From NCBI RefSeq assembly GCF_016811915.1, contig NZ_CP069127.1:1890001-1954000 (forward strand): 64,000 nt of DNA. The letters are read 5' to 3'. Positions 45,476 through 55,080 of this stretch are shown piece by piece (within the stretch, counting starts at the first letter, position 1; each line of letters begins with the position of its first letter). The notes under the pieces are model-generated. The model was not told the DNA's origin and ran no database searches. It saw nothing but the letters and a program-made list of their open reading frames with translations. The position numbers and the translations under genes are program-made. The DNA is from Brevibacillus choshinensis (GTDB lineage: Bacteria; Bacillota; Bacilli; Brevibacillales; Brevibacillaceae).

Positions 45476-46606
45476 ATGGACCTGGAAAAACGACATTTGA
45501 AAACTGTCGACTGGACCATCATCATGATTCTGGTAGGTCTGGGGATATTCAGCTATCTGGGCATCTCCGGCTCTGCCGCAGGCGCGGATAAGGCACATCA
45601 GCAGGTCGTCTGGTATATCGTAGGGTTCATCGTGCTAGGCGGGACGCTGCTGTTTGATTATCGCCTGTTTTACAACATGTCGTATGTTTTGTATGTGATT
45701 GGTCTGATCCTGTTGATTGGGGTTTTCCAAACCAAGCCGATCAACAATACGACGAGCTGGTATGACCTCGGGCCGATTTTGCTGCAGCCGTCAGAACCGA
45801 TGAAGCTGTTTACGATCTTGACCGTAGCACGGTTCATGGCAAAGCGGGCGGACGATCCGGATCGATTCTATTACTTTTATAAATTGATTCCGGTCGGCAT
45901 GCTGGTAGGTGTGCCGTTGCTGTTGATTCTCATCCAGCCTGACTTGGGGACTGCGCTTGTATACACCGGGATGCTTGCGACGATGCTCATTGTCGGGGGG
46001 ATTCGTCTGAAGCACGTGGTGTATGTAGCGGGAATGGTAGGCAGCTTTTTTGCCGGCATGACGCTCTTGTATCAGTACAAGCAGGACATTTTCTTCAAGA
46101 TCATCAAGCCGTATCAATGGGACCGCGTCATTTTCTGGATGGACCCAGACCTCGAGGCGATGGGCCGGGGCTTTCAGCTCAAGCAAGCGCTTATCGCGAT
46201 TGGGTCGGGCCAACTCTTTGGAAAAGGGATCGATACACCTACACAAGCGAGCTTTGGCTGGGTACCGGTCGGGGAGAGTGACTTTATTTTCACTGTCATT
46301 GCGGAAAAGCTAGGCTTTGTCGGTGCTGGACTGTTGATGATCCTGTTCTTCTTCTTGATTTACCGCATGATCCGCATCGCGATGGAAGCAAAAGATCCAT
46401 TCGGCTCCTATGTCGTAGCGGGTGTTGTCGGGATGCTGACGTTCCAGATTTTCGAGAACATCGGCATGACGATCCAGCTGATGCCGATTACGGGGATTCC
46501 GCTTCCGTTCATCAGCTATGGCGGCAGCTCGCTTATCACCAACTTCCTCATCATAGGTGTGGTGCTGAATGTGGGCATGCGAAAGGACAAACTGCGATTT
46601 GACTAA
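45476..46606 (+). CDS. rodA: Peptidoglycan glycosyltransferase RodA (SEDS)
   Basis: A 376-residue SEDS glycan polymerase with about ten membrane helices. It carries WYDLGPILLQPSEPMKL, LIQPDLGTAL, the catalytic-Asp loop DRVIFWMDPD, and ITGIPLPFISYGGSSLI. ATG 45476 follows AGGAGGA by five bases. RodA works with class B PBPs in the MreB elongasome, consistent with the upstream genes. Confidence 0.96.
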   Translation: MDLEKRHLKTVDWTIIMILVGLGIFSYLGISGSAAGADKAHQQVVWYIVGFIVLGGTLLFDYRLFYNMSYVLYVIGLILLIGVFQTKPINNTTSWYDLGPILLQPSEPMKLFTILTVARFMAKRADDPDRFYYFYKLIPVGMLVGVPLLLILIQPDLGTALVYTGMLATMLIVGGIRLKHVVYVAGMVGSFFAGMTLLYQYKQDIFFKIIKPYQWDRVIFWMDPDLEAMGRGFQLKQALIAIGSGQLFGKGIDTPTQASFGWVPVGESDFIFTVIAEKLGFVGAGLLMILFFFLIYRMIRIAMEAKDPFGSYVVAGVVGMLTFQIFENIGMTIQLMPITGIPLPFISYGGSSLITNFLIIGVVLNVGMRKDKLRFD

Positions 46607-46610
46607 AAGC

Positions 46611-46639
46611 GTGACAAATGAATAGCGGTGTGATAAAAT
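46611..46639 (+). promoter_or_regulatory. Promoter of the cold-shock leader
   Basis: GTGACA (46611-46616), 17-base spacer, TAAAAT (46634-46639) with TG at 46631-46632 (extended -10). Start near 46646, giving a leader of about 195 bases. Confidence 0.75.
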
Positions 46640-46645
46640 CATCCT

Positions 46646-46751
46646 AAGTTAACCATTTTTACAAGTTATAGTGTTTGATGGATTGGTTATGGAGTCGTAC
46701 CGGTTGAGTGTGACGAACCATTTGTCAATCTCAACAGTGTACGACTTTTTT
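46646..46751 (+). ncRNA. Structured leader or small RNA upstream of csp, with terminator hairpin
   Basis: After the promoter, AACCA (46651-46655) can pair with TGGTT (46684-46688). Then AGTCGTAC (46693-46700) pairs with GTACGACT (46739-46746), with inner GTTGAG / CTCAAC, followed by TTTTT. This is either an attenuator in the cold-shock 5' leader or a free RNA of about 105 nt. It matches no RNA family I know. Confidence 0.5.
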
Positions 46752-46753
46752 CC

Positions 46754-46793
46754 TTGACGCAAAAAGCTTTTCTGTAAAAAACGGTTGACGCAA
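46754..46793 (+). repeat. Direct repeat TTGACGCAA x2 ahead of csp
   Basis: TTGACGCAA occurs at 46754-46762 and 46785-46793. Each contains a -35-like TTGACG, but no good -10 is found at the proper distance. They may be regulator sites or part of the cold-shock leader. Confidence 0.45.
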
Positions 46794-46839
46794 CACTTTT
46801 TCGCCTCGTGGGGCGTAATGTTCAGGGAGGTTTTGTTTC

Positions 46840-47040
46840 ATGCAACAAGGTATCGTAAAATGGTTCAATGCAGAAAAAGGATACGGTTTCATCCAAGTTG
46901 AGGGTGGAGACGACGTATTCGTACACTACAGCGCGATCCAGTCAGAAGGTTTCAAATCTCTGGACGAAGGTCAAAAAGTTGAGTTTGAAATCGTTCAAGG
47001 TAGCCGTGGACCACAAGCTGCTAGCGTAACTAAACTGTAA
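46840..47040 (+). CDS. Cold-shock protein (CspA/B family)
   Basis: A 66-residue single cold-shock domain with RNP1 KGYGFIQV and RNP2 VFVHYSAI. It binds single-stranded RNA and DNA as an RNA chaperone. AGGGAGG precedes the ATG. The long structured leader is typical of cold-induced csp genes. A terminator follows, so it is monocistronic. Confidence 0.98.
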   Translation: MQQGIVKWFNAEKGYGFIQVEGGDDVFVHYSAIQSEGFKSLDEGQKVEFEIVQGSRGPQAASVTKL

Positions 47041-47062
47041 AATAATCTTCGGCAGATTCAAA

Positions 47063-47094
47063 GGCAGTCTCTCAATGGGGAGACTGTCTTTTTT
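47063..47094 (+). terminator. Terminator of csp
   Basis: GGCAGTCTC pairs with GGAGACTGTC across a short loop, followed by six T. Confidence 0.9.
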
Positions 47095-47191
47095 GCGTTT
47101 CGATCGGGAGACGACCTGATGGGACTTGCGTCATAAAGCAGGTAGACAAGTCATAGGATGTTACAAAGGCTTGGCCTGCGGAGGGATGAGG

Positions 47192-47980
47192 ATGTTTCGT
47201 GAATTGGATCGAGTAAAGGAAAGAAGACGGGAGCGACTGGAGCGGATTCGCATGCAGCCGCGCGATAGTTTTTCACCTTTTGTGGATGACTGGAAAGACC
47301 CCATCGAACCTACAGCAGAGCCATTTGGCATCTCTTCGCTCAGGGATGAGGATCCCGTCAATCCGCGCCACACGCATGAAACATGGGGAATCCAGATCCT
47401 TGTGTCGATCCTGTTGGTTGGCGTATCGTACTTGCTGTTCCAGACCTCTTTGATTCCCGTAACATGGAAGGACTCGGCGCGCGAGGTGATGACTCGGGAT
47501 TTCAATTTTGCAGGTGTGGCCGATTGGTACGAAGCCCGATTTGGTTCATTACCGACTCTATTGCCGTCTCTTCACGGTCCTAATGCTGTTCCTGCTGCAG
47601 GGACGACAACCAAGGAAGCCGCAGTCTGGAAGCTGCCTGCTAGCTGGAAGGTAGTCAAGACGTTTGAACCAGAAAGGAGCGCCAAAGTCGTGCTAAATAC
47701 CGGTATGGAGGACCCGGTGACGATCGGGGAGACGGGGTGGGTCACTTACATAGGTGACAAACCTGGGTATGGCACGACTGTGGTTGTTCGGTTGACAAAA
47801 GGACGTGAAGTCTGGTTCGGGAATATGGAGCGGGTTACGGTGGTCAAGGACGACGTCGTACAAGCGGGACAGGAGATCGGCATTGCGCGTGCGGTGAACA
47901 ATTCATCCCGACACCTTTACCTGGGGGTTAAGTCGGGGGATCAATTTGTGAATCCGCTGGATGTGATTCCGTTTGAGTAG
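47192..47980 (+). CDS. spoIVFA: Stage IV sporulation protein FA (SpoIVFA)
   Basis: A 262-residue bitopic protein that holds SpoIVFB inactive in the outer forespore membrane until sigma-G signalling. A basic cytosolic N terminus is followed by a membrane helix at about 66-86 and a C-terminal LytM/M23-like domain (about 175-262). The zinc ligands of active M23 peptidases are missing (only HLYLGV is left), so it is a pseudo-enzyme, as known for the family. ATG 47192 follows GGAGGG by six bases; the longer frame is rejected. It overlaps spoIVFB by eight bases. Confidence 0.93.
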   Translation: MFRELDRVKERRRERLERIRMQPRDSFSPFVDDWKDPIEPTAEPFGISSLRDEDPVNPRHTHETWGIQILVSILLVGVSYLLFQTSLIPVTWKDSAREVMTRDFNFAGVADWYEARFGSLPTLLPSLHGPNAVPAAGTTTKEAAVWKLPASWKVVKTFEPERSAKVVLNTGMEDPVTIGETGWVTYIGDKPGYGTTVVVRLTKGREVWFGNMERVTVVKDDVVQAGQEIGIARAVNNSSRHLYLGVKSGDQFVNPLDVIPFE

Positions 47981-48806
47981 GGGATGGTTCGGCTTTCGCA
48001 TTCGGATTCACCTGCTGTTCTGGGCGGTGATTGGCCTGTCTGTGATGACAGGCCATTTTTTGGAGGTTCTGACCCTGTTCATCATTGTCCTGATCCACGA
48101 GATGGGGCATGTGGCAATGGCCAGAGAGCTGGGGTGGACGGTGACCGAGGTGCAGCTTCTGCCGTTTGGGGGAGTGGCCACCATGGAGGATGCGTATGCG
48201 ACAGACCCGCTGGATGAAATCGTTGTTGCCCTGGCAGGTCCCTTTTTAAATGTCGTGATGATGGCCGTCTCTTATTTGTTCTGGTACACCGGAATATGGA
48301 CGGAGGAGTGGGCGTACTTTTTCCTGATCAGCAACTTGACGATCGCCTTGTTCAATTTGCTGCCCATTTGGCCTCTCGATGGCGGCAGAATTGTACAAGC
48401 GATCCTGTGCTGGTTTTTGCCGTACCGCCAAGCAGCGATGCTCTCTCTCACTGGCAGTACCCTCTTGGCAGGCCTCATGGTCGGTTTGTCCGCTTGGGAG
48501 CTGAAGATCAACGTGCTGGTGATCGGCGTGTACCTCCTGTCTGTAAACATTCAGGCGTTTCTGCGCTTTCCGTATCAGTTCTTTCGCTTTTTGATGGAAA
48601 AATATGTTCGGCAGCCTGACGAATATTCGGTTCAGGCAGTTAGCGTCGGGCCGCAAGAGACGGTTTTGGAGGTCTCGCACAAGCTGCGGCGTGGCTGTTC
48701 GCACCTGTTTTACGTCCAGGGATCCGGACTGCTTGCGGAGGAACAGCTATTGCATGCCTTGCTGTTTGAACAAAAACACGATGCACAGGTAGGCCAGCTG
48801 GTCTGA
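47973..48806 (+). CDS. spoIVFB: Stage IV sporulation protease SpoIVFB
   Basis: A 277-residue intramembrane site-2-type metalloprotease that cleaves pro-sigma-K. The zinc motif HEMGH is at 42-46, and the third ligand D136 is in NLLPIWPLDGGRI. About six membrane helices are followed by a C-terminal CBS-like region. The TTG start overlaps the spoIVFA stop, implying coupled translation of inhibitor and protease. Confidence 0.94.
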   Translation: MSRGWFGFRIRIHLLFWAVIGLSVMTGHFLEVLTLFIIVLIHEMGHVAMARELGWTVTEVQLLPFGGVATMEDAYATDPLDEIVVALAGPFLNVVMMAVSYLFWYTGIWTEEWAYFFLISNLTIALFNLLPIWPLDGGRIVQAILCWFLPYRQAAMLSLTGSTLLAGLMVGLSAWELKINVLVIGVYLLSVNIQAFLRFPYQFFRFLMEKYVRQPDEYSVQAVSVGPQETVLEVSHKLRRGCSHLFYVQGSGLLAEEQLLHALLFEQKHDAQVGQLV

Positions 48807-48942
48807 GCCGTGCAGCTTCCATCACGATTCCCTCCTTCCTGTGGTTCTCTTTTCTTTTCCGGGTACGTGTGATAGGATTACTTCTTATGAGTCCGGAAAT
48901 CCTTATTTCGGAGAACTTGTACGGGTATTGGGGAGTGATCGA

Positions 48943-50421
48943 GTGAGACAGGTAGCGATCAGTGGGAGCGGAGGAAAGCTGCGCGCAGCATGGCTCCAGG
49001 AAGGACGCTTGCGCGAGTACCGAACCGAAAGCGAGGGAACGGAAGTACACGCGGGAGATTTCTTCTCCGGCAGAGTTGCGGACGTCCTGCCTGGGATTCA
49101 GTCTGCTTTCGTAGACATTGGCAGCGGTCAGAATGCGTACCTGTATGTGGATGACGCGGTGCCGAGAAGCGGCGCTGCGGGAAAGCCGAACATCAGCGAG
49201 CGGGTTCAGGTCGGGGAAAAAGTCATTGTACAAGTAAGCAAAGAAGCAACGGAGATGAAAGCGCCAAAAGTGACCACACGCGTCAGTCTGCAGGGCAGAT
49301 ACCTTGTCTATCTCCCGCTGGAAGCTGGGGTGTCTGTCTCGCGAAAGATCACGGACGGAACCGTCAGGCAGCACCTCATCGAGACGCTCACGGCTTGGCT
49401 TTCACCAGGGGAGGGTGCGATCGTCAGGACGGAAGCGGCGGATGCAGCACAGGGCAGACTCTCTGAGGAGCTCGCTTATTTGAAAAAGCGGTGGAAAGAT
49501 ACTCAGGCCCGGGCAGAGAAGCTTCCTCATCCGGGCTTTGTCAGTCGTGACCTGACGATGCTGGAATCCGTCATCCGGGACTTGCTAGCGCAGGGTGTAG
49601 AGGAAGTGCTGGTGGAGCATGGCCCTACCTTTCAAGCGGCAAAGGAAGTCATGCAGATCTTCGCTGGCGAAGGTATGGACAAGCTTCGGTTGTATCAGGG
49701 AACGGAGCCTTTGTTTGCCCATCTGGGGATCGAGGCCCAGCTTCAGTACGCGCTGCAGCGGCAAGTCCCGTTAAAGAGCGGCGGACACTTGGTCATCGAT
49801 CGCACAGAAGCCATGACAGTGATTGACGTCAACACCGGCGCTTTCACAGGGAAGGGCGGTCAGCAAAGGGAGCAGGCGATCACACAGGCGAATCTGGAAG
49901 CGGCGGCGGAGATTGCCCTGCAGCTTAGGCTGCGAGATATCGGCGGCATCATCATCATCGATTTCATTGATATGAAGGAAGCGGCAAACAAAGAGCGGGT
50001 TTTGGCTGCGTTGAAGCGAGAGCTCGCACGTGACCCAGTGCCGTCCACCGTGCTCGGGATTACGGCTCTCGGTCTCGTCGAAATGACACGCAAACGGGTG
50101 CGGGCAAGCCTGGCAGAGAGACTGACAGAACCGTGCGATGCGTGTGATGGCTGCGGCAGAGTGTGGTCAGTGGACGAGCTGCAGCATCAGCTATGGCAGG
50201 AGGTATCATCCCTGGCAAAAGGGCAGGAGGCAGAAGCCGTGCTGCTGGAGCTGCCAGAGCGACTCTATCGCGTCATGAGCGAGATGGACGGCGATCAGCT
50301 CAAAAAGTGGCCCGCGAGACTGTTCCTGCGTTCCTCATCGGAGCGAGGAGCGGATCAATACCGGATATTGTATGCCGGTCGCCAGGAAGAGGCGGCGCGC
50401 TTGTACGGAAAACAATCGTAA
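48943..50421 (+). CDS. rng: Ribonuclease E/G family protein
   Basis: A 492-residue endoribonuclease. An S1-like RNA-binding domain lies near the N terminus (about 35-125, GRVADVLPGIQSAFVDIG); the DNase-I-like catalytic domain has VIDVNTGAFTGKGG and IIIIDFIDM with the two metal-binding aspartates; the zinc-link is in CDACDGCG. Length fits RNase G. GTG 48943 follows GGGGAG by seven bases. B. subtilis lacks an RNase E/G homologue, so presence here separates this lineage from Bacillus. Confidence 0.94.
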   Translation: MRQVAISGSGGKLRAAWLQEGRLREYRTESEGTEVHAGDFFSGRVADVLPGIQSAFVDIGSGQNAYLYVDDAVPRSGAAGKPNISERVQVGEKVIVQVSKEATEMKAPKVTTRVSLQGRYLVYLPLEAGVSVSRKITDGTVRQHLIETLTAWLSPGEGAIVRTEAADAAQGRLSEELAYLKKRWKDTQARAEKLPHPGFVSRDLTMLESVIRDLLAQGVEEVLVEHGPTFQAAKEVMQIFAGEGMDKLRLYQGTEPLFAHLGIEAQLQYALQRQVPLKSGGHLVIDRTEAMTVIDVNTGAFTGKGGQQREQAITQANLEAAAEIALQLRLRDIGGIIIIDFIDMKEAANKERVLAALKRELARDPVPSTVLGITALGLVEMTRKRVRASLAERLTEPCDACDGCGRVWSVDELQHQLWQEVSSLAKGQEAEAVLLELPERLYRVMSEMDGDQLKKWPARLFLRSSSERGADQYRILYAGRQEEAARLYGKQS

Positions 50422-50426
50422 ATAAC

Positions 50427-50456
50427 TTGACTGGGCGAACGATGCTGTGTTAATCT
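50427..50456 (+). promoter_or_regulatory. Promoter of the rplU operon
   Basis: TTGACT (50427-50432) and TAATCT (50451-50456) with an 18-base spacer, immediately after rng. Confidence 0.65.
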
Positions 50457-50464
50457 ATGCTTTG

Positions 50465-50556
50465 TCATGCAGATATGCCTCGTGCATACTGTAACCGCAC
50501 GAAACAGGTACATAAGTCGCCGTTCGCGGCGCACCTGCAGGGGCGAGTCTGAGTAT
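50465..50556 (+). ncRNA. Ribosomal protein L21 leader RNA
   Basis: The region holds TCGTGC / GCACGA, an outer CAGGT / ACCTG pairing and an inner CGCCG / CGGCG hairpin, ahead of rplU. Position and helices fit the Firmicute L21 leader, which is thought to mediate feedback by L21. Assignment is by structure and context only. Confidence 0.7.
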
Positions 50557-50570
50557 AGGAGGTGCACACA

Positions 50571-50882
50571 GTGTACGCAATTATCGAAACCGGTGGAAAG
50601 CAATACAAAGTTGAAGAGGGTTCTGTTCTCTTCATCGAGAAACTGGCTGGCAACGAAGGTGAAGCTGTTACTTTTGACCAAGTTCTGCTCGTGAGCAAGG
50701 ACGGCAAAGTAACTGCAGGAGCTCCTACAGTTGCTGGTGCTACGGTAACTGGTAAAGTAGAAAAACACGGTAAACAAGCTAAAATTATCGTGTACAAATA
50801 CAAAGCCAAGAAAAACTACCGTCGCAAACAAGGTCATCGTCAACCATTCACTAAAGTTGTGATTGAAAAAATCAACGCTTAA
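50571..50882 (+). CDS. rplU: 50S ribosomal protein L21
   Basis: A 103-residue L21 beginning [16 protein letters not shown] and ending in the basic [15 protein letters not shown] segment that contacts 23S rRNA. GTG 50571 is chosen because AGGAGGTG lies six bases upstream; the GTG nine bases earlier is inside that site. It is first of the rplU-prp-rpmA operon. Confidence 0.98.
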   Translation: MYAIIETGGKQYKVEEGSVLFIEKLAGNEGEAVTFDQVLLVSKDGKVTAGAPTVAGATVTGKVEKHGKQAKIIVYKYKAKKNYRRKQGHRQPFTKVVIEKINA

Positions 50883-50897
50883 TTTTGGTGGAATGCG

Positions 50898-51251
50898 ATG
50901 ATTTCCGTAAAAGTGCAAAGAAATGAGCAAAATGAGATTGAAGCCATTACCGTTTCGGGACATGCCAATGCAGGAAGGCATGGTTCAGACATCGTCTGCT
51001 CCGCCGTTTCCGCAGTCAGCATGGGGACGATTAATGCCGCAGATCTTTTGCTCAATAGTGATCCGGATGTTCAGCTCGCAGAAAAGGACGGAGGCTTCCT
51101 GAAATGGAATGTCCGACCTGTTGATGACCAGCTCGCTTCTGAAAAGCAGCAGCTTTTGGCTGAGAGCATGGTTGTCTCTCTGCTCATGATCGCTGAATCA
51201 TACGGAAAATACGTTACGGTTCATGATACAAAATGGCAAGGAGGTGTCTGA
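50898..51251 (+). CDS. ysxB: Ribosomal-processing cysteine protease Prp
   Basis: A 117-residue protease with catalytic H22 (GHANAGRHG) and C34 ([13 protein letters not shown]). Prp removes the N-terminal extension of L27 in Firmicutes, needed before assembly into the 50S subunit. It lies between rplU and rpmA, with rpmA's ribosome binding site inside its 3' end. Confidence 0.96.
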   Translation: MISVKVQRNEQNEIEAITVSGHANAGRHGSDIVCSAVSAVSMGTINAADLLLNSDPDVQLAEKDGGFLKWNVRPVDDQLASEKQQLLAESMVVSLLMIAESYGKYVTVHDTKWQGGV

Positions 51252-51252
51252 C

Positions 51253-51552
51253 ATGAACTTTCGTTTTCCTGTAGACCTACAGTTCTTCGCTTCGAAGAAA
51301 GGGGTAGGTTCCACAAAGAACGGTCGCGATTCCATTTCCAAACGTCTGGGAGTGAAACGTGGTGACGGTCAATTCGTTACAGCTGGTAACATCCTCGTTC
51401 GCCAACGCGGTACGAAGATTTACCCAGGTGCTAACGTAATGAAGGGCGGAGACGACACTCTGTTTGCAACTGCAGACGGCGTTGTTCGTTTCAAACGTCT
51501 GGGCCGCGATCGCAAACAAGTTGTGATCGAACCAGTAGCTTCTGAAGCGTAA
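51253..51552 (+). CDS. rpmA: 50S ribosomal protein L27 precursor
   Basis: A 99-residue L27 with the Firmicute N-terminal extension [12 protein letters not shown], cleaved by Prp after FFA to expose SKKGVG at the peptidyl-transferase centre. AAGGAGG lies inside the end of prp. ATG 51253 is one base after the prp stop. Confidence 0.98.
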   Translation: MNFRFPVDLQFFASKKGVGSTKNGRDSISKRLGVKRGDGQFVTAGNILVRQRGTKIYPGANVMKGGDDTLFATADGVVRFKRLGRDRKQVVIEPVASEA

Positions 51553-51565
51553 ATAGCGGAATGAA

Positions 51566-51597
51566 GAAAACCCAGCCTTGTTGCTGGGTTTTCTTTT
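51566..51597 (+). terminator. Terminator of rplU-prp-rpmA
   Basis: GAAAACCCAGC pairs with GCTGGGTTTTC, loop CTTGTT, then TTTT. Confidence 0.93.
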
Positions 51598-51717
51598 GCT
51601 TTCAAGCGTTTTTTGTTTGCAAACCGTGTCAATGATGAATAATAGAAATGGTTAAAAGCTAGGCGTGTGAAAAGCTGTGTTTGCATCCAAGTTTTCTAAT
51701 TTCTAGTGATTCTTTTG

Positions 51718-51726
51718 TGGTACAAT
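51718..51726 (+). promoter_or_regulatory. Extended -10 promoter of spo0B-obg
   Basis: TGGTACAAT is an extended -10, 39 bases before the spo0B start. The -35 is weak. Confidence 0.6.
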
Positions 51727-51764
51727 AGGACAGAAAAGAAATCTTATCGACTTGGGTGAATGTG

Positions 51765-53641
<1,877 letters not shown>

Positions 53642-53650
53642 CTTTAGACC

Positions 53651-54316
53651 ATGACTGACGTTCCATCTCTTACTCCTTTTTTGACGGATAAACGGCTCCA
53701 GCGTGGCGCTGTATTGCCCATGATGATCTCCAAGCAAGTGAAGACTCCCGTTCAAGTGATGGTGGAACATGTCAAAAGTGGATACCTTGTCGTTTCCACC
53801 GAGGTAAAGGCAGAGACACGGACCGAACTGATTGGCTCGACCGTTCGCATCAGATGGGAGACGGAATCGGCGATCAACACCATTGATCTGGAAGTGGTCC
53901 AGGAGCAGATGCTGTGGCCGATCAAGCTATTGGGACTGATCCCGATCGCAATCGGCGTAGAGATTGCATCAAGTGCGAAGCGGGGCATTCTTCCTCCTGA
54001 TACGATGATCAAAGTGCCCTATAAAGTGATGGGGGCACGTCCGATCGAAGAAAAGGGAGAGGCTGTCCTGCTCAAATTTTCGCCTACCCGGCTCATGCTC
54101 GGCACAGAGGGCTACGTTTCAAAAGGCGACTTTCTGCATCTGTCCTTTGTGATTCCTCATCAAAATGTTGAGGTCGTTGGGATGGCCAAAGTCGTCGAAA
54201 AGACCTTCCAAGACACACAGGCTGTCTTGGAATTGATATTCACGGATATTCACGACAAGCATCATCAACAGATCAAGGATTACTATAAAAAGCTGTCGAC
54301 TGCCGCTTCTTCCTGA
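53651..54316 (+). CDS. PilZ-like (YcgR-type) protein, motif-degenerate
   Basis: A 221-residue protein with a split-barrel N-terminal half (about 20-110) and a C-terminal half (about 120-215) whose pattern, FSPTRLMLGTEGYVSKGDFLH... and IFTDIHDKHHQQIKDYY, recalls YcgR and PilZ proteins. The c-di-GMP-binding RxxxR and [DN]xSxxG residues are not clearly present, so ligand binding is doubtful. It follows obg by nine bases. I assign the fold with moderate confidence only. Confidence 0.6.
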   Translation: MTDVPSLTPFLTDKRLQRGAVLPMMISKQVKTPVQVMVEHVKSGYLVVSTEVKAETRTELIGSTVRIRWETESAINTIDLEVVQEQMLWPIKLLGLIPIAIGVEIASSAKRGILPPDTMIKVPYKVMGARPIEEKGEAVLLKFSPTRLMLGTEGYVSKGDFLHLSFVIPHQNVEVVGMAKVVEKTFQDTQAVLELIFTDIHDKHHQQIKDYYKKLSTAASS

Positions 54317-54330
54317 GAAGCGGTTTTTTT
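54303..54330 (+). terminator. Terminator of spo0B-obg
   Basis: CCGCTTCT pairs with AGAAGCGG, followed by seven T; the stop codon of the PilZ-like gene is within the hairpin. Confidence 0.92.
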
Positions 54331-54431
54331 CCTTTGCTGTTCACACGAAGAAGGTATATAGTATAGGCATAGAGCTCTTTATCGTGCCTGTTCCAATGTG
54401 GAGATTTTGAGAACGATGATCCTGGATCAAC

Positions 54432-54497
54432 TTGTGAAAAATTGCACGTTGATGTTTCCATCCGTTTGCATACTGCACTTTGTGAAAAATATAACAA
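54432..54497 (+). promoter_or_regulatory. Two Rex-like operators and promoter of yjlC-ndh
   Basis: TTGTGAA-type sites begin at 54432 and 54480. Against TTGTGAANNNNTTCACAA the first matches 11 and the second 12 of 14 defined positions. The second overlaps a promoter with TTGCAT (54466-54471), an 18-base spacer and TATAAC (54490-54495). In B. subtilis the homologous operon is repressed by the NADH sensor Rex. Confidence 0.7.
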
Positions 54498-54601
54498 ATA
54501 GGTTAGACTATCGGATACAGGGTGAATATCGGCCGTCACTCGGATGAACAGGCAACGAGAAAATCAGGCCTCTATTCCAATGCAAAGGAGGACGTTTTCC
54601 T

Positions 54602-55042
54602 ATGTCACAAACAACCACGCAACAAGCTGAAGCAGCAAACACAGCGACTTTGGCACCCGAGCAAATGGATGTGCTCGATCAGTTGATGAAACCGGAAATT
54701 CAAGAATCGTTAACTGTATTGGTGGCAAATCTGCCCAAGCTGGCAGAAATGACAACCATCTTGACCAAGACGTACGATCTGGTCCAAACAGTAGCAAATG
54801 ATCATGTCCTGATTGAAGACCTCAAGGGCGGAATGGAAGAGTTCGTAAAACCGATCCAAGATAAAGCCAAAGGAATCGCACAAGCTGCAATCGAAGCCAA
54901 CGATCGTTCGCATGTTGAAACGTCGACTATTGGTTTGTTTGGCATGCTCAAAATGCTGAAGGATCCGCAAGTGCAAAAAACCTTGCGTTTCGCTCAAGCA
55001 TTCCTGGAAGTTTTGGCTGAGCGCCAGCAAGATAAACGCTAA
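54602..55042 (+). CDS. yjlC: DUF1641 protein (YjlC-like)
   Basis: A 146-residue mostly helical soluble protein of the DUF1641 family. A conserved core (LDQLMKPEIQESLTVLVANL, then GLFGMLKMLKDPQVQKTL) is present. In B. subtilis yjlC is co-transcribed with ndh under Rex; function is unknown, with a supportive role to the dehydrogenase inferred. AAAGGAGG lies ahead of the ATG. The 285 bases before it hold the Rex-like sites. Confidence 0.9.
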   Translation: MSQTTTQQAEAANTATLAPEQMDVLDQLMKPEIQESLTVLVANLPKLAEMTTILTKTYDLVQTVANDHVLIEDLKGGMEEFVKPIQDKAKGIAQAAIEANDRSHVETSTIGLFGMLKMLKDPQVQKTLRFAQAFLEVLAERQQDKR

Positions 55043-55080
55043 TCACACATAACGAACGACAAGGACGGGAGGACCAACGC

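Noticed and set aside
48841-48942. Upstream extensions of rng, and likewise of hemE (16473), minC (43847), obgE (52292), rodA (45446), spoIVFA (47126) and the 35049 frame
   Set aside because: The extensions lack family similarity, and a good ribosome binding site sits before the internal start in each case; some cross terminators.
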